Shown one piece after another: positions 16,348 through 25,275 of a DNA stretch of 64,000 nucleotides. This DNA comes from Paraclostridium tenue (GTDB lineage Bacteria; Bacillota; Clostridia; Peptostreptococcales; Peptostreptococcaceae): positions 1 to 64,000 of the forward strand of contig NZ_BAAACP010000001.1 of NCBI RefSeq assembly GCF_039521565.1, written 5' to 3'. The stretch's first letter is position 1, and each line of letters begins with the position of its first letter. The translations under genes were made by a program, and so were the position numbers. Under the pieces are notes generated by a model. The model saw only the letters and a list, made by a program, of their open reading frames with translations. It was not told where the DNA came from and ran no database searches.

Positions 16348-16824
16348 ATGCCAAATATAGTATTAACAAGAATTGATAATAGACTAATACATGGTCAAGT
16401 AGCAACTATGTGGTCATCTAGTGTAGGAGCTAATTTATTATTGGTAGCAAATGATGAAGTAGCAACAAATGAATTTAGACAGGGCCTTATGGATATGGCT
16501 GCACCAAGCTTTGCACAAACTAGATATTTTACAATAGAGAAAACAATAAATATAATACACAAGGCTAGTGAATCTCAGCATATAGCTATAATTTGTGAAA
16601 ATCCTCAAGATGTTTTAAAACTTGTGGAAGGTGGTGTTCCTATAAAGAAGGTTAATATAGGAAATATGCATATGGCACAAGGTAAAAGACAAGTTTCAAA
16701 AGCAGTTTGTGTAGATGATGATGATGTAGCTGCATTTAAAAAGCTTAAGGAGTTAGGTGTAGAGCTAGAAATCAGGAGAGTTCCAAGTGAATCTGCTGAA
16801 AGTATAGATGAATTATTTAAATAG
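16348..16824 (+). CDS. PTS mannose/fructose/sorbose family IIB component
   Basis: A 158-residue cytoplasmic IIB protein. The phosphorylated His lies in RIDNRLIHGQVATMW near residue 15, the canonical site of the mannose-sorbose IIB family. It accepts phosphate from the IIA protein encoded three genes on and passes it to sugar transported by IIC/IID. ATG 16348 follows GGGGGGCGG. It is the first gene of a IIB-IIC-IID-IIA operon, with 14 bases to the next gene. The sugar cannot be deduced; mannose, N-acetylhexosamines and sorbose are all served by this family. Confidence 0.93.
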   Translation: MPNIVLTRIDNRLIHGQVATMWSSSVGANLLLVANDEVATNEFRQGLMDMAAPSFAQTRYFTIEKTINIIHKASESQHIAIICENPQDVLKLVEGGVPIKKVNIGNMHMAQGKRQVSKAVCVDDDDVAAFKKLKELGVELEIRRVPSESAESIDELFK

Positions 16825-16838
16825 AAAGGGGTAGCTTT

Positions 16839-17606
16839 ATGGAAATAGGGTTTGTTCAAATTGCTCTAATTTTAATTGTTACATTTATAGCAGCTATTGA
16901 TCAGTTTAACTTTTTAGAATCATTGTATAGACCTATAATAATGGGTCCTATAGTTGGGGCTATAATGGGAGATTTAAACACAGGACTTATAGTTGGTGGA
17001 TCTTATGAACTTATGATGATAGGTGCAATGCCTGTAGGTGGAGCTCAACCTCCAAATGCTGTTATAGGAGGTATAATGGCAACTATATTTGCTATAACAT
17101 CAGGTTTAGATACAAGTGCAGCACTACCACTTGCAATACCATTTGCATTATTAGGTCAATATGCAGTAACTGCATTATTTACAGTAATGTCTCCTTTAAT
17201 GAGACTATGTGATAAAGCAGCGGAAGAATCTAATCCTAAGGGAATAGATAAAGTAAATTATATGGCTATGGGAATATTAGGAGTAGCTTTTGCATTAATA
17301 GTTTTAGCAGGTTTACTATCAGGGCAAGCGATAGGAGATACTTTAACTAAAGTATTACCTGAACAAGTTTGGACTGGATTAACTGCAGCAGGAAAGATGA
17401 TGCCAGCTTTAGGATTTGCTATGTTACTTAAGGTTATGTTAAGTAAAGAGTATGCGATATTTATGGTATTAGGTTTTGTATTAGTTGCATACTTAAATTT
17501 ACCACTTTTAGCTTTAGCTATGATAGGGTTAGTTGTAGCTATATACGATTTTAATGTGAGCATAAAAACTAAAAATGTTGGAGGAGGTATGAGTGATGGC
17601 ATCTAA
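16839..17606 (+). CDS. PTS mannose/fructose/sorbose family IIC component
   Basis: The 255-residue integral membrane protein has many hydrophobic helices and the IIC family blocks GPIVGAIMGDLNTGLIVGG and MMIGAMPVGGAQPPNAV. With IID it forms the sugar channel. An AAAGGGG ribosome site precedes the ATG. Its last 11 bases overlap the next gene, implying translational coupling with IID. Confidence 0.93.
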   Translation: MEIGFVQIALILIVTFIAAIDQFNFLESLYRPIIMGPIVGAIMGDLNTGLIVGGSYELMMIGAMPVGGAQPPNAVIGGIMATIFAITSGLDTSAALPLAIPFALLGQYAVTALFTVMSPLMRLCDKAAEESNPKGIDKVNYMAMGILGVAFALIVLAGLLSGQAIGDTLTKVLPEQVWTGLTAAGKMMPALGFAMLLKVMLSKEYAIFMVLGFVLVAYLNLPLLALAMIGLVVAIYDFNVSIKTKNVGGGMSDGI

Positions 17607-18435
17607 TATAGAACAAAAAGCAATGATTCATACTGAATATATAGATAAAACAGAGGGTGAAACTCTAGATAAGAAAACTTTAAATAAAATGGCATGGAGA
17701 TCTATGTTTTTACAAGCTTCATTTAACTATGAAAGAATGCAAGCTGGAGGTTGGTTGTATTCTATACTTCCAGGACTTAAAAAAATACACAAAAACAAAC
17801 AAGACTTATCTACTTCTATGAAACATAACTTAGAGTTTTTTAATTGCCATCCATTTTTAATTACATTTGTTATGGGAATTGTTTTATCTTTAGAACAAAA
17901 GAAAGCAGATGTACAAACTATACGTTCATTAAGGGTTGCAGCGATGGGGCCATTAGGAGGTATAGGAGATGCAATATTTTGGTTTACTTTACTTCCAATA
18001 GCTGCTGGAGTTGGAGCTAACTTAGCGCTTGAAGGAAGTATAGCAGGACCTATAATATTTTTACTAATGTTTAATATAGTTCATTTAGGATTAAGATTTT
18101 GGTTAATGCATTGGTCATATAAGACTGGTATTGAAGGTATAACTAAAATAACAAAAAATGCAAAGGAATTTACTAGATCAGCTACTATATTAGGTATGAT
18201 AGTTGTGGGGGCTTTAATAGCTTCATATGTAAGTATAGATATTGTTACTGAAATACCTATAGGAGAAACATCTTTAAAAGTTCAAGAAATACTAGATGGT
18301 ATAATGCCAAAATTATTACCTCTTGGACTAACATTTGGTATGTATGGGCTAGTTAAGAAAAATGTAAGTCCTATGATAAATATATTAATAATGGTGTTAA
18401 TAGGTATAGCAGGAGCATATATAGGATTATTCTAG
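17596..18435 (+). CDS. PTS mannose/fructose/sorbose family IID component
   Basis: A 279-residue IID membrane subunit. Family motifs seen are FLQASFNYERMQAGGW near the N-terminus, FFNCHPFLITFVMGI, and AAMGPLGGIGDAIFWFTLLP in the middle, with hydrophobic helices in the C-terminal third. The ATG at 17596 follows GGAGGAGGT, which lies inside the end of the IIC gene. Confidence 0.93.
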   Translation: MASNIEQKAMIHTEYIDKTEGETLDKKTLNKMAWRSMFLQASFNYERMQAGGWLYSILPGLKKIHKNKQDLSTSMKHNLEFFNCHPFLITFVMGIVLSLEQKKADVQTIRSLRVAAMGPLGGIGDAIFWFTLLPIAAGVGANLALEGSIAGPIIFLLMFNIVHLGLRFWLMHWSYKTGIEGITKITKNAKEFTRSATILGMIVVGALIASYVSIDIVTEIPIGETSLKVQEILDGIMPKLLPLGLTFGMYGLVKKNVSPMINILIMVLIGIAGAYIGLF

Positions 18436-18448
18436 GGGGAATTTACTA

Positions 18449-18850
18449 ATGATTATAATAACAGGCCATGGAAACTTTGCTTCAGGATTAAAAAGTAGTT
18501 TAGATTTAATAGTTGGGAACTATGATTTTATAAAAGTGGTTGATTTTACAGAAAATAAAAATCCTGAAGAGTTAAAAAATGATATAAAATCTATAATAGA
18601 CAAATGTAGTAATAATGAATTATATATATTTACAGATTTAGCAGGAGGTACTCCTTTTAAAGTTAGTAGTGAGTTAGCACTTAACAATAACATAAAAGTA
18701 TTTTGCGGTACGAATTTGCCTATGCTTATTGAAGCAGGTATGATGGTATCTTTAGGGTGTGATATTGATGTTAACTTTATAAAAGAGACTGGTATAAATG
18801 CAATAAATCCACAAAAGAAAGTTGTAGAATTTAAAGATGAAGGAATATAA
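18449..18850 (+). CDS. PTS mannose family IIA component
   Basis: A 133-residue IIA(Man)-type protein. It starts with IIITGHGNFASGL, where the His of GHG is the phosphorylation site receiving phosphate from HPr, and has the family block FTDLAGGTPF. It closes the PTS operon, just before a terminator. Having IIA as a separate last gene rather than fused to IIB resembles the Aga-type arrangement. Its function depends on an active enzyme I, which is relevant to the TGA in ptsI. Confidence 0.92.
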   Translation: MIIITGHGNFASGLKSSLDLIVGNYDFIKVVDFTENKNPEELKNDIKSIIDKCSNNELYIFTDLAGGTPFKVSSELALNNNIKVFCGTNLPMLIEAGMMVSLGCDIDVNFIKETGINAINPQKKVVEFKDEGI

Positions 18851-18851
18851 T

Positions 18852-18881
18852 AAAGAGTAGCTTATGCTACTCTTTTTTTAT
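18852..18881 (+). terminator. Intrinsic terminator after the PTS operon
   Basis: AAAGAGTAGC and GCTACTCTTT form a 10-bp stem with a 4-base loop, followed by TTTTATAT. Confidence 0.92.
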
Positions 18882-18971
18882 ATAATCATAAATAATAGAA
18901 ATTTAATATTATATATTTAAAGAATTAAGTATTGAAAGTAGTTTTATTTGACGGGAGGTTTAAGTTAGTAT

Positions 18972-19817
18972 ATGAACATGCAAGTTGAAATACTAAAATT
19001 TATACAATCATTTAAAAATCCTATACTAAACATACTATTTTTGACTATAACTATTAGCACAGAAGTTCCAGTTGTACTAATAGTAGCATCTATTTTATAT
19101 TGGTGTGTCAATAAAAAGTATGGGGAAAGATTATTATTTGCATTAATAGGAAATGTGGCTTTAAATACAGGCGTTAAAGAATTTTTTAAGGTTCAAAGAC
19201 CTATTGGAGTAGATGGTATAGAGTCTATGAGGGTTTCAACAGCTACAGGATACTCATTTCCTAGTGGACATACTCAAATAGGAACTACATTTTGGGTTAG
19301 TATGATGAGTATTTTTAAAAATAAATATTTATACATATTTGGACCAATTATATTTTTAGTTATAGGTATATCTCGATTATATTTAGGTGTTCACTGGCCT
19401 ATAGATGTTTTATTCGGATGGATATTTGGTATAATATTTACTCTTATTTGTAATTATATAATGTCAAAAGTTGAAAAAAATAAAAAGTATAGATATTTTA
19501 ATCTTATAATAATACCTATGATATTATGGATGTTTATTGTAAACAGTACTAAATATGTTAAAATGTTAGGGTTATTAAGTGGATATATAATCGGATATAT
19601 AATAGAAAAAGAATATATTAATTTTAATGTCAATGTAAATTTAAAATTAAAAATATTTAGATATATATTTGGATTAATAAGTTTAGGTGCAATTTATTTA
19701 ATATTAAAATTAGTTATGCCATTAAATTGTATAGGTGGATTTTTAAGATATTTTTTATTGATGATATATGCAATGGATATAGCACCACTAATATTTGAGA
19801 AGATTTGGAAGGAATGA
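18972..19817 (+). CDS. PAP2-family membrane phosphatase
   Basis: The 281-residue protein has about seven hydrophobic segments. The three phosphatase motifs are in order: KEFFKVQRP (KX6RP-like), PSGHT, and SRLYLGVHWPIDVLFGW (SRX5HX3D). PAP2 enzymes remove phosphate from lipid phosphates such as phosphatidate or undecaprenyl diphosphate on the outer membrane face. The ribosome site GGGAGG lies 13 bases before ATG 18972, a long gap; the second ATG (18978) is an alternative. Its TGA stop overlaps the ribosome site of the next gene, so the two are coupled. Confidence 0.87.
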   Translation: MNMQVEILKFIQSFKNPILNILFLTITISTEVPVVLIVASILYWCVNKKYGERLLFALIGNVALNTGVKEFFKVQRPIGVDGIESMRVSTATGYSFPSGHTQIGTTFWVSMMSIFKNKYLYIFGPIIFLVIGISRLYLGVHWPIDVLFGWIFGIIFTLICNYIMSKVEKNKKYRYFNLIIIPMILWMFIVNSTKYVKMLGLLSGYIIGYIIEKEYINFNVNVNLKLKIFRYIFGLISLGAIYLILKLVMPLNCIGGFLRYFLLMIYAMDIAPLIFEKIWKE

Positions 19818-19822
19818 TAAAT

Positions 19823-21046
19823 TTGAAAAAAGTAGTTGTAATAGGTGGAGGAGCGGCTGGTATGGTTGCAGCATCAACTGCATCTAGTATGGGACATGAT
19901 GTTACATTATTAGAAAAAAATGAAAGACTAGGTAGAAAATTACTTATAACAGGAAAAGGAAGATGTAATATAACTAATAATTGTGATATAGAGGAACTTA
20001 TAGAAAATACTCCTACTAATGGGAAGTTTTTATATAGTGCATTTTATACTTTCACTAACGAACAGGTTATAGACATGTTTAATTCACTAGGAGTTAAAAC
20101 AAAAACAGAAAGAGGAAAAAGAGTATTTCCAGAAAGCGATAAAGCTAAAGATGTTGTTGTAGCACTTGAAAAGCAAATGAAGCAAAATAAAGTAAATGTG
20201 GTGTTAAATGCTAATGTAAAAAAAATAGAACAAAAAAACGGTAAAATAGAAAGTGTTGTTCTAAGTAATAATAAAGTAATAAAGTGTGACAGTGTTATAA
20301 TAGCAACTGGTGGAGTTAGTTATCCAAGGACTGGATCAACTGGTGATGGTTATAAGTTTGCTAAAAGCTTAGGACATACAATTATTAAGCCAAAGCCATC
20401 ACTAATAGGGCTTGAAACTTTTGAAGATGTATATAGCTTAAACAAATTGTCACTTAGAAATATAGCCATAAAGGTGATAGACAAAAAAGGTAAAAGTATA
20501 TATGAAGACTTTGGAGAAATGGAATTTAGTGACATTGGTATAGAGGGGCCTGTAATAAGGTCAGCAAGTTGTAGAATGAAATCTTTTGAAAATGAAACTT
20601 ATAAAGTGCTAGTAGATTTAAAGCCAGCTTTAGATGAAGAAATGTTAGATAAAAGAATACAAAAAGATTTTAAAAAGTATACAAATAAAAAGTTTGAAAA
20701 TAGTTTAGATGATTTATTACCTAAAAAATTAATACCTTATATAATAGATTTAAGTGGAATTGATAAAGATTTAGTAGTGCATCAAATTTCAAGAAAGCAA
20801 AGAAAGGATTTAGTAAATTTACTTAAAAATTTAGAATTTAATATAAGAAATTATAAGCCGATAGATGAAGCAATAATAACATCTGGTGGAATAAAAACTA
20901 GTGAGATAAATTCATCCACAATGGAGTCGAAATTAATAGAAGGATTGTTTTTTGCAGGAGAAGTAATAGATGTAGATGCATATACTGGAGGATTTAATCT
21001 TCAGATAGCATTTTCAACTGGATATTTAGCAGGTATAAGTTGTTAA
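19823..21046 (+). CDS. HI0933/BaiN-type NAD(P)/FAD-dependent oxidoreductase
   Basis: The protein (about 407 residues) begins with a perfect dinucleotide-binding fold VVVIGGGAAGMVAAS and an acidic residue after the second strand (LLEKNERLGRKL). GKGRCNITN is the family block of the YhiN/BaiN flavoproteins. The second FAD motif is IIATGGVSYPRTGSTGDGY, and the C-terminus has GLFFAGEVIDVDAYTGGFNLQIAF. The physiological substrate of most members is unknown; some reduce bile-acid intermediates. The start is probably TTG 19823, nine bases after GGAAGGA; ATG 19814 is possible but has almost no spacing. Confidence 0.88.
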   Translation: MKKVVVIGGGAAGMVAASTASSMGHDVTLLEKNERLGRKLLITGKGRCNITNNCDIEELIENTPTNGKFLYSAFYTFTNEQVIDMFNSLGVKTKTERGKRVFPESDKAKDVVVALEKQMKQNKVNVVLNANVKKIEQKNGKIESVVLSNNKVIKCDSVIIATGGVSYPRTGSTGDGYKFAKSLGHTIIKPKPSLIGLETFEDVYSLNKLSLRNIAIKVIDKKGKSIYEDFGEMEFSDIGIEGPVIRSASCRMKSFENETYKVLVDLKPALDEEMLDKRIQKDFKKYTNKKFENSLDDLLPKKLIPYIIDLSGIDKDLVVHQISRKQRKDLVNLLKNLEFNIRNYKPIDEAIITSGGIKTSEINSSTMESKLIEGLFFAGEVIDVDAYTGGFNLQIAFSTGYLAGISC

Positions 21047-21109
21047 TTAGTCTTATAAAGTTTAGAGTTTTAAATTTTAAATCTTTTTATAAAATTTTTA
21101 TAAATTTAA

Positions 21110-21138
21110 GTATATAAAAAGTACAATTTGGCATAATA
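21110..21138 (+). promoter_or_regulatory. Probable sigma-G promoter of the spore protein gene
   Basis: GTATA (21110-21114) and CATAATA (21132-21138) are separated by 17 bases. They match the forespore sigma-F/sigma-G pattern (G-x-ATA, then CATxxTA) and precede a small acid-soluble spore protein gene, a classical sigma-G target. The transcript would have a leader of about 95 bases. Confidence 0.7.
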
Positions 21139-21240
21139 AGAACATGAACAACAGCAAAGGAAAAATGGAGTAAAAGTTGTTCAAGGTAAATTTAAGACTC
21201 CATAAACCACTACAAAAACTAATAAAGTGAGGTAATCAAC

Positions 21241-21459
21241 ATGACAAACAATAACAACCAAAATTCAATATCAGTACCAGAAGCTAAAGCAGCATTAAAA
21301 CAAATGAAATTAGAAATAGCTAATGAGTTAGGAATGTCAAACTATGACACTGCTGATAAAGGAAATATGACAGCAAGACAAAATGGATATGTTGGTGGAT
21401 ACATGACTAAAAAATTAGTTGAAATGGCTGAAAAACAAATGAGTGGTCAACAACAATAG
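21241..21459 (+). CDS. Alpha/beta-type small acid-soluble spore protein
   Basis: A 72-residue SASP that coats DNA in the dormant spore and protects it from UV. It shows the family blocks VPEAKAALKQMKLEIANELG (with the Glu-Ile-Ala site cut by the germination protease GPR) and RQNGYVGGYMTKKLVE. The sigma-G-like promoter upstream and its own terminator mark it as a single-gene forespore transcript. It is direct evidence that the organism forms endospores. Confidence 0.96.
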   Translation: MTNNNNQNSISVPEAKAALKQMKLEIANELGMSNYDTADKGNMTARQNGYVGGYMTKKLVEMAEKQMSGQQQ

Positions 21460-21465
21460 TTGGTA

Positions 21466-21498
21466 GAAAAGGAAGGTTTTAAACCTTCCTTTTTTATT
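21466..21498 (+). terminator. Intrinsic terminator after the SASP gene
   Basis: AAAAGGAAGGTTT and AAACCTTCCTTTT form a 13-bp stem with almost no loop, followed by T. Confidence 0.88.
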
Positions 21499-21567
21499 AT
21501 TATTGAGTAAAAAAAATTAAGATGGACAAAATATAAGAGATAATACATATATAGGAGGTAAATTAAA

Positions 21568-21735
21568 ATGGCTGTAAACTTTGAAGAAATAAAAACTAAA
21601 TTTATAAATGCAGATTTAGATGGGAAAATAAATATATACACTACAACTGAAGGTCTTACTGTTGAGCAGTTTAAAGAATTACTTAAGTATTATCCTATAC
21701 AACATTTATCAAAATTAGAAAAAGCATTAGGTTAA
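21568..21735 (+). CDS. Small uncharacterised protein, 55 residues
   Basis: A short gene with a perfect AGGAGG site seven to eight bases before its ATG and a strong terminator directly after its TAA. The product starts MAVNFEEIKTKFINADLDGK, has no membrane segment, and contains LTVEQFKELLKYYPIQHLSKLEKAL, which should form one or two helices. Codon use is like the neighbours. I do not recognise the family. Its place after a spore-protein gene may hint at a sporulation link, but that is only position. Confidence 0.75.
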   Translation: MAVNFEEIKTKFINADLDGKINIYTTTEGLTVEQFKELLKYYPIQHLSKLEKALG

Positions 21736-21736
21736 T

Positions 21737-21780
21737 AAAAAGCACTAAGGTATATATTTAACCTTAGTGCTTTTTATTTT
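21737..21780. terminator. Bidirectional terminator between convergent genes
   Basis: AAAAAGCACTAAGGT and ACCTTAGTGCTTTTT form a 15-bp perfect stem with a 9-base loop and T-runs in both directions. The stop codon of the minus-strand gene lies inside the right arm. Confidence 0.93.
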
Positions 21781-22222
21781 TTTTTATATAATTATAAATT
21801 CTTTCATTTCCTAAATCAATTTCTCCAGTAGATATATATTTTAATAAATTAGTGACATCACTAGAACTTAAATACTGAGGAGGTATAGTAAGTTCATGAC
21901 CTGTTTCAATTAATAATTTTTTTAATTGAATTTGTTGAGTTATAGAAGATTTTACATTATTTTTTTTAAAATTGCTTATGTTTTCATTTTGGTTTTTTAT
22001 TAATGTTTCTATATATTTTATGTATGAATTTTTAAAATCTAATTCGTCTATTATATTTTTATCAAGTATACTATTTATATCTTCATTTGATAATATATTT
22101 TCAGCAAATTTATCTGCGGTTATCTTACCAGTAACAATTCCTTTCTGATATTTTCTCAACACTTTTTTAGTGTATCCATAAATTTTACTTCTGGTTTCTA
22201 AATCTAATTGCTCTATAAGCAT
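21764..22222 (-). CDS. Uncharacterised protein, 152 residues
   Basis: The protein is hydrophilic, rich in Lys, Asn and Ile, with long predicted helices and no membrane segment. A GGAG ribosome site precedes the ATG (MLIEQLDLETRSKIYGYTKK). The C-terminus contains LTIPPQYLSSSDVTNLLKYI. I do not recognise a family. It is transcribed against its neighbours on both sides and ends within the shared terminator. Confidence 0.75.
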   Translation of the reverse strand: MLIEQLDLETRSKIYGYTKKVLRKYQKGIVTGKITADKFAENILSNEDINSILDKNIIDELDFKNSYIKYIETLIKNQNENISNFKKNNVKSSITQQIQLKKLLIETGHELTIPPQYLSSSDVTNLLKYISTGEIDLGNERIYNYIKKNKKH

Positions 22223-22327
22223 TTAATCACTCCTTGGTTTATGGTTATATATATAAGATTATTAACAAGTATAAAAAATATTATAATTGTAAACATTACA
22301 AATATATTTAAAATGGAGGTAATTTAA

Positions 22328-22816
22328 GTGATAAATGGAATAATTAAGCTTTTTTATTCAGAAGTAGTTAAGTCAAAGATGAAAAATATGCCTAGTAAGG
22401 ATTATTGCTTTAGAAAAGAATTTGAAGACATAAGCAACATTGCAATGAAGATAGATAATTTTTTTATTATAGCGTTTAAAGTTATAATAATGACATCAAT
22501 AATTTTAATATCATTAAGTATTAACTTAATGTTTGGATTGGGAAGTATATTAATTTTGATAGTTTATAGTATATATAAAATTTATATAGAAAAACAGATA
22601 AAAGATCAAGTTAAAGAAGGGTTTGGATATATAAAAAATAATATAGAACAAGGAAGTCAAAATTTAGTTACAGATAATATAAAACAAAAAATTAATGTAT
22701 TAATAACATTACTGTTAATAGGTATATTTTCAAATTTTAACTATATAATAATAGGTTGCTTTATATTAGTTTTTATGTTTACTATAAAAGATATATATAG
22801 TAATATTAATAAATAG
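22328..22816 (+). CDS. Uncharacterised membrane protein, 162 residues
   Basis: The start is GTG 22328, seven bases after GGAGGT. The first about 45 residues are charged. Two hydrophobic segments (about 45-85) follow, then a charged stretch, and two more hydrophobic segments (about 120-155). No catalytic motif is seen. It lies 33 bases before the phosphatase gene on the same strand, so the two are probably cotranscribed, and it could be its membrane partner. That link is only inferred from position. Confidence 0.75.
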   Translation: MINGIIKLFYSEVVKSKMKNMPSKDYCFRKEFEDISNIAMKIDNFFIIAFKVIIMTSIILISLSINLMFGLGSILILIVYSIYKIYIEKQIKDQVKEGFGYIKNNIEQGSQNLVTDNIKQKINVLITLLLIGIFSNFNYIIIGCFILVFMFTIKDIYSNINK

Positions 22817-22849
22817 ACTTAATATAAAGAGGGGAGATGAAATACCTAT

Positions 22850-24613
22850 ATGAGATACTATAATGAAAATGAAAGACTTAAATGCGTTGTAGAAATATCT
22901 ACTTTAGTAACTGAGTCTAACAACTTCTTTGAGATAAAAGACAAAATTATAGAAAAAATGTTAGATGTAGTTCATCCAGCAAAAGCATGTGTAAACTTAT
23001 TTTATAAAAATAATTATGAGCATGCTTATTTAGTATGTTCACAAACTTTAGATCATATATCAAAAGTTTTTCCTATTGATAAGCCTATAGGGGTAAAAAT
23101 AGACTTTAATGAATATCCAAAATATATACACGAAGCAGTAAGGGAACAAAAGGTTGTATATATAGAAAATGTATTTACTGATGAAAGGGCTCTTGATGAA
23201 AGAGATTTAGCAATAAAAGAAGGTTATATAGGAAGAATAGTGTTTCCCCTTATAGTAAATGAAAAAGTAACAGGATTTATGACTTGCTTTTTAACAGAAA
23301 AAGACAAGATAAGTGATGATGATATGAATTTTATTTCATCAGTAGCATCGCTTATAAGTTTATCTATTGAAGTAACTAGTAAAAATAATGATATCCAAAC
23401 GCTAATAAATAAATTAAGAGGCGCTATATCATCTATAAATGAAGCTACTAAAAAGCTTTATTTAAACAAAGATATAAATAGTTTCTTAAATCATTTAAGC
23501 AAGCAAGCTTGTAATATAACTAACAGTAGAGAATCTATTATTATTACAAATAACAATAAAAAGAAAAATAAGGTATTTAGTTTTTATAGTTTAGATGAAG
23601 ATGAAGCTATAGATGTATACTCAATTTTAAATAAAGTAATAGATGATAAAACGATAGGTGCATATTCTAATGAAGTAAAAAGTGATGAATATTCAGGAAT
23701 GGTAAATTCATATATATATCATAAATTAATGAATAAAAATAAGGTTATTGGATATATAGCTTGTACTAATAGTAAAAACTATACAAAAGATGATTTAAAT
23801 ATATTAAGTATACTTGCCAAGCAAGTATCAGTAGCAATGCAGTTATATGAATATAGTAAAAGTGAAGTAAAACATCATGTTCTAGAAAATGAACTTAAAG
23901 TTTTAAATCAACAACAAAAACTTATAATGAATAAAGGAAATAAGGAATTAGGAAATAATAGAGAGTTATTTTATTTTCACAAACCTGCTAAAGTTGTAGG
24001 AGGAGATTTCTATCATACTATAAAAAAAGATGAAAATACAATTGTAGCAATTTTAGCAGATGTAATGGGACATGGTATAGTATCAAACTATATGGTAGCT
24101 ATGATAAAAGGTGCATTTAAAGTTTTAGCTAAACAATATGATAAACCAAGTGAAATAATGGAAAATTTAAACCAATTTTTATTTGATGAATTTGATAAAA
24201 TGGGAGTTTTTGCAACTTGTATAATCGGAATTATAAAAAATGATGAACATAAAATGCTTTTATCTAATGCAGGTCATTATTATCCAATTGCAGTTGATAA
24301 AGATAATAATGCGAGTTTTATAAAATGTAATAAAGGAATACCTATTGGTATATTAGATGAAGTATCTTATTTAGATAAAGAAATAGATATATCTAAATAT
24401 AAATCAATTTCTTTATATACTGATGGTGTATTAGAAATAAAAGATAGTAATAAAGAAGAGTTTGGAGTAGAAAGACTTAAAGAATTTTTAGAAGAGAATA
24501 GTCAATTAGATAAAACAAATATGATTACTAATTTAAAATCTAAGTTATGGCATTTCTCTAAGAAAAGTAATTTTGAAGATGATATATTAATTATAACTCT
24601 TAGGGAAAAATAA
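22850..24613 (+). CDS. SpoIIE-type PP2C phosphatase with GAF domains
   Basis: The 587-residue protein has two GAF-like sensor domains (about 10-160 and 200-345), a short coiled stretch (about 345-370) and a SpoIIE/RsbU-type serine phosphatase domain (about 375-587). Metal-binding and catalytic blocks are VVGGDFYHT (about 382-390), ILADVMGHG, LLSNAGHYYP, GIPIGI and LYTDGVLEIKD. Such proteins dephosphorylate anti-anti-sigma factors in stress or sporulation pathways, with the GAF domains sensing a ligand. No anti-sigma or STAS gene is adjacent, so its target is unknown. No transmembrane segment is seen, unlike SpoIIE itself. Confidence 0.9.
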   Translation: MRYYNENERLKCVVEISTLVTESNNFFEIKDKIIEKMLDVVHPAKACVNLFYKNNYEHAYLVCSQTLDHISKVFPIDKPIGVKIDFNEYPKYIHEAVREQKVVYIENVFTDERALDERDLAIKEGYIGRIVFPLIVNEKVTGFMTCFLTEKDKISDDDMNFISSVASLISLSIEVTSKNNDIQTLINKLRGAISSINEATKKLYLNKDINSFLNHLSKQACNITNSRESIIITNNNKKKNKVFSFYSLDEDEAIDVYSILNKVIDDKTIGAYSNEVKSDEYSGMVNSYIYHKLMNKNKVIGYIACTNSKNYTKDDLNILSILAKQVSVAMQLYEYSKSEVKHHVLENELKVLNQQQKLIMNKGNKELGNNRELFYFHKPAKVVGGDFYHTIKKDENTIVAILADVMGHGIVSNYMVAMIKGAFKVLAKQYDKPSEIMENLNQFLFDEFDKMGVFATCIIGIIKNDEHKMLLSNAGHYYPIAVDKDNNASFIKCNKGIPIGILDEVSYLDKEIDISKYKSISLYTDGVLEIKDSNKEEFGVERLKEFLEENSQLDKTNMITNLKSKLWHFSKKSNFEDDILIITLREK

Positions 24614-24623
24614 GGAGATTAAT

Positions 24624-25226
24624 ATGAATAAAATTAATCCTGAAATCTTAATAATAAATGGAAGTCCAAGGAAAAATAAAAACTGTGTTAGTATAATAAA
24701 CAATATAATTGATAAATTAAAGAACAACGATATAACTTATAAAGTTTTTGACATATATAATATGAACATAGAGTACTGTACCGCTTGTGGTTTTTGTGAA
24801 AAAACAGGATATTGTAAATTTAAAGATGATATGAGTCCAATGTATGACCTATTTGATAAAGCCATTGGAACTATAGTTGTAAGTCCAGTTCATTTTGATT
24901 GCATTTCAGCAAAGGTTAAAACTGTTGTTGATAGAACTCAAGCGATATATGCAAGTAAATATATACTTAAAAAACCTTCTATAGATAGAAATAAAAAGCG
25001 TGTAGGTATGTATATTGCAGTTGGAGGAAGTGAACCGTATAAGTCACAATTTAAAGGTGGACAAATAGTAATGGACTTTTTCTTTAAAAGCATAAACACT
25101 AAGCTATTATATAATTGTTATATAGATAGTAGTGACAAGTTATGCTTTAATAAAAATGATTGTGCAAAAAATAAGATAAATAAATATATAAATCTTTACG
25201 TAGAAAGTATAAAAGAGCTTGGGTAA
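24624..25226 (+). CDS. Flavodoxin-fold NAD(P)H-dependent FMN reductase family protein
   Basis: The 200-residue protein begins EILIINGSPRKNKNC, the FMN-phosphate loop of the NADPH-dependent FMN reductase/iron-sulfur flavoprotein family. CTACGFCEKTGYC (about 53-65) is a cysteine-rich cluster that may bind an iron-sulfur centre or act in disulfide redox. VVSPVHFDCISAKVKTVVDR is the second flavin-contact block. It follows the phosphatase gene by 10 bases with GGAG, so it is in the same operon. The terminator stem overlaps its last codons. Confidence 0.85.
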   Translation: MNKINPEILIINGSPRKNKNCVSIINNIIDKLKNNDITYKVFDIYNMNIEYCTACGFCEKTGYCKFKDDMSPMYDLFDKAIGTIVVSPVHFDCISAKVKTVVDRTQAIYASKYILKKPSIDRNKKRVGMYIAVGGSEPYKSQFKGGQIVMDFFFKSINTKLLYNCYIDSSDKLCFNKNDCAKNKINKYINLYVESIKELG

Positions 25227-25241
25227 AAACAAGCTCTTTTT
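25211..25241 (+). terminator. Intrinsic terminator overlapping the end of the flavoprotein gene
   Basis: AAAGAGCTTG and CAAGCTCTTT form a 10-bp stem with an 8-base loop, followed by TT. The left arm encodes the last residues of the protein. Confidence 0.85.
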
Positions 25242-25275
25242 GTAACATAAAATATACTGGAAAGGAGTATAAATT

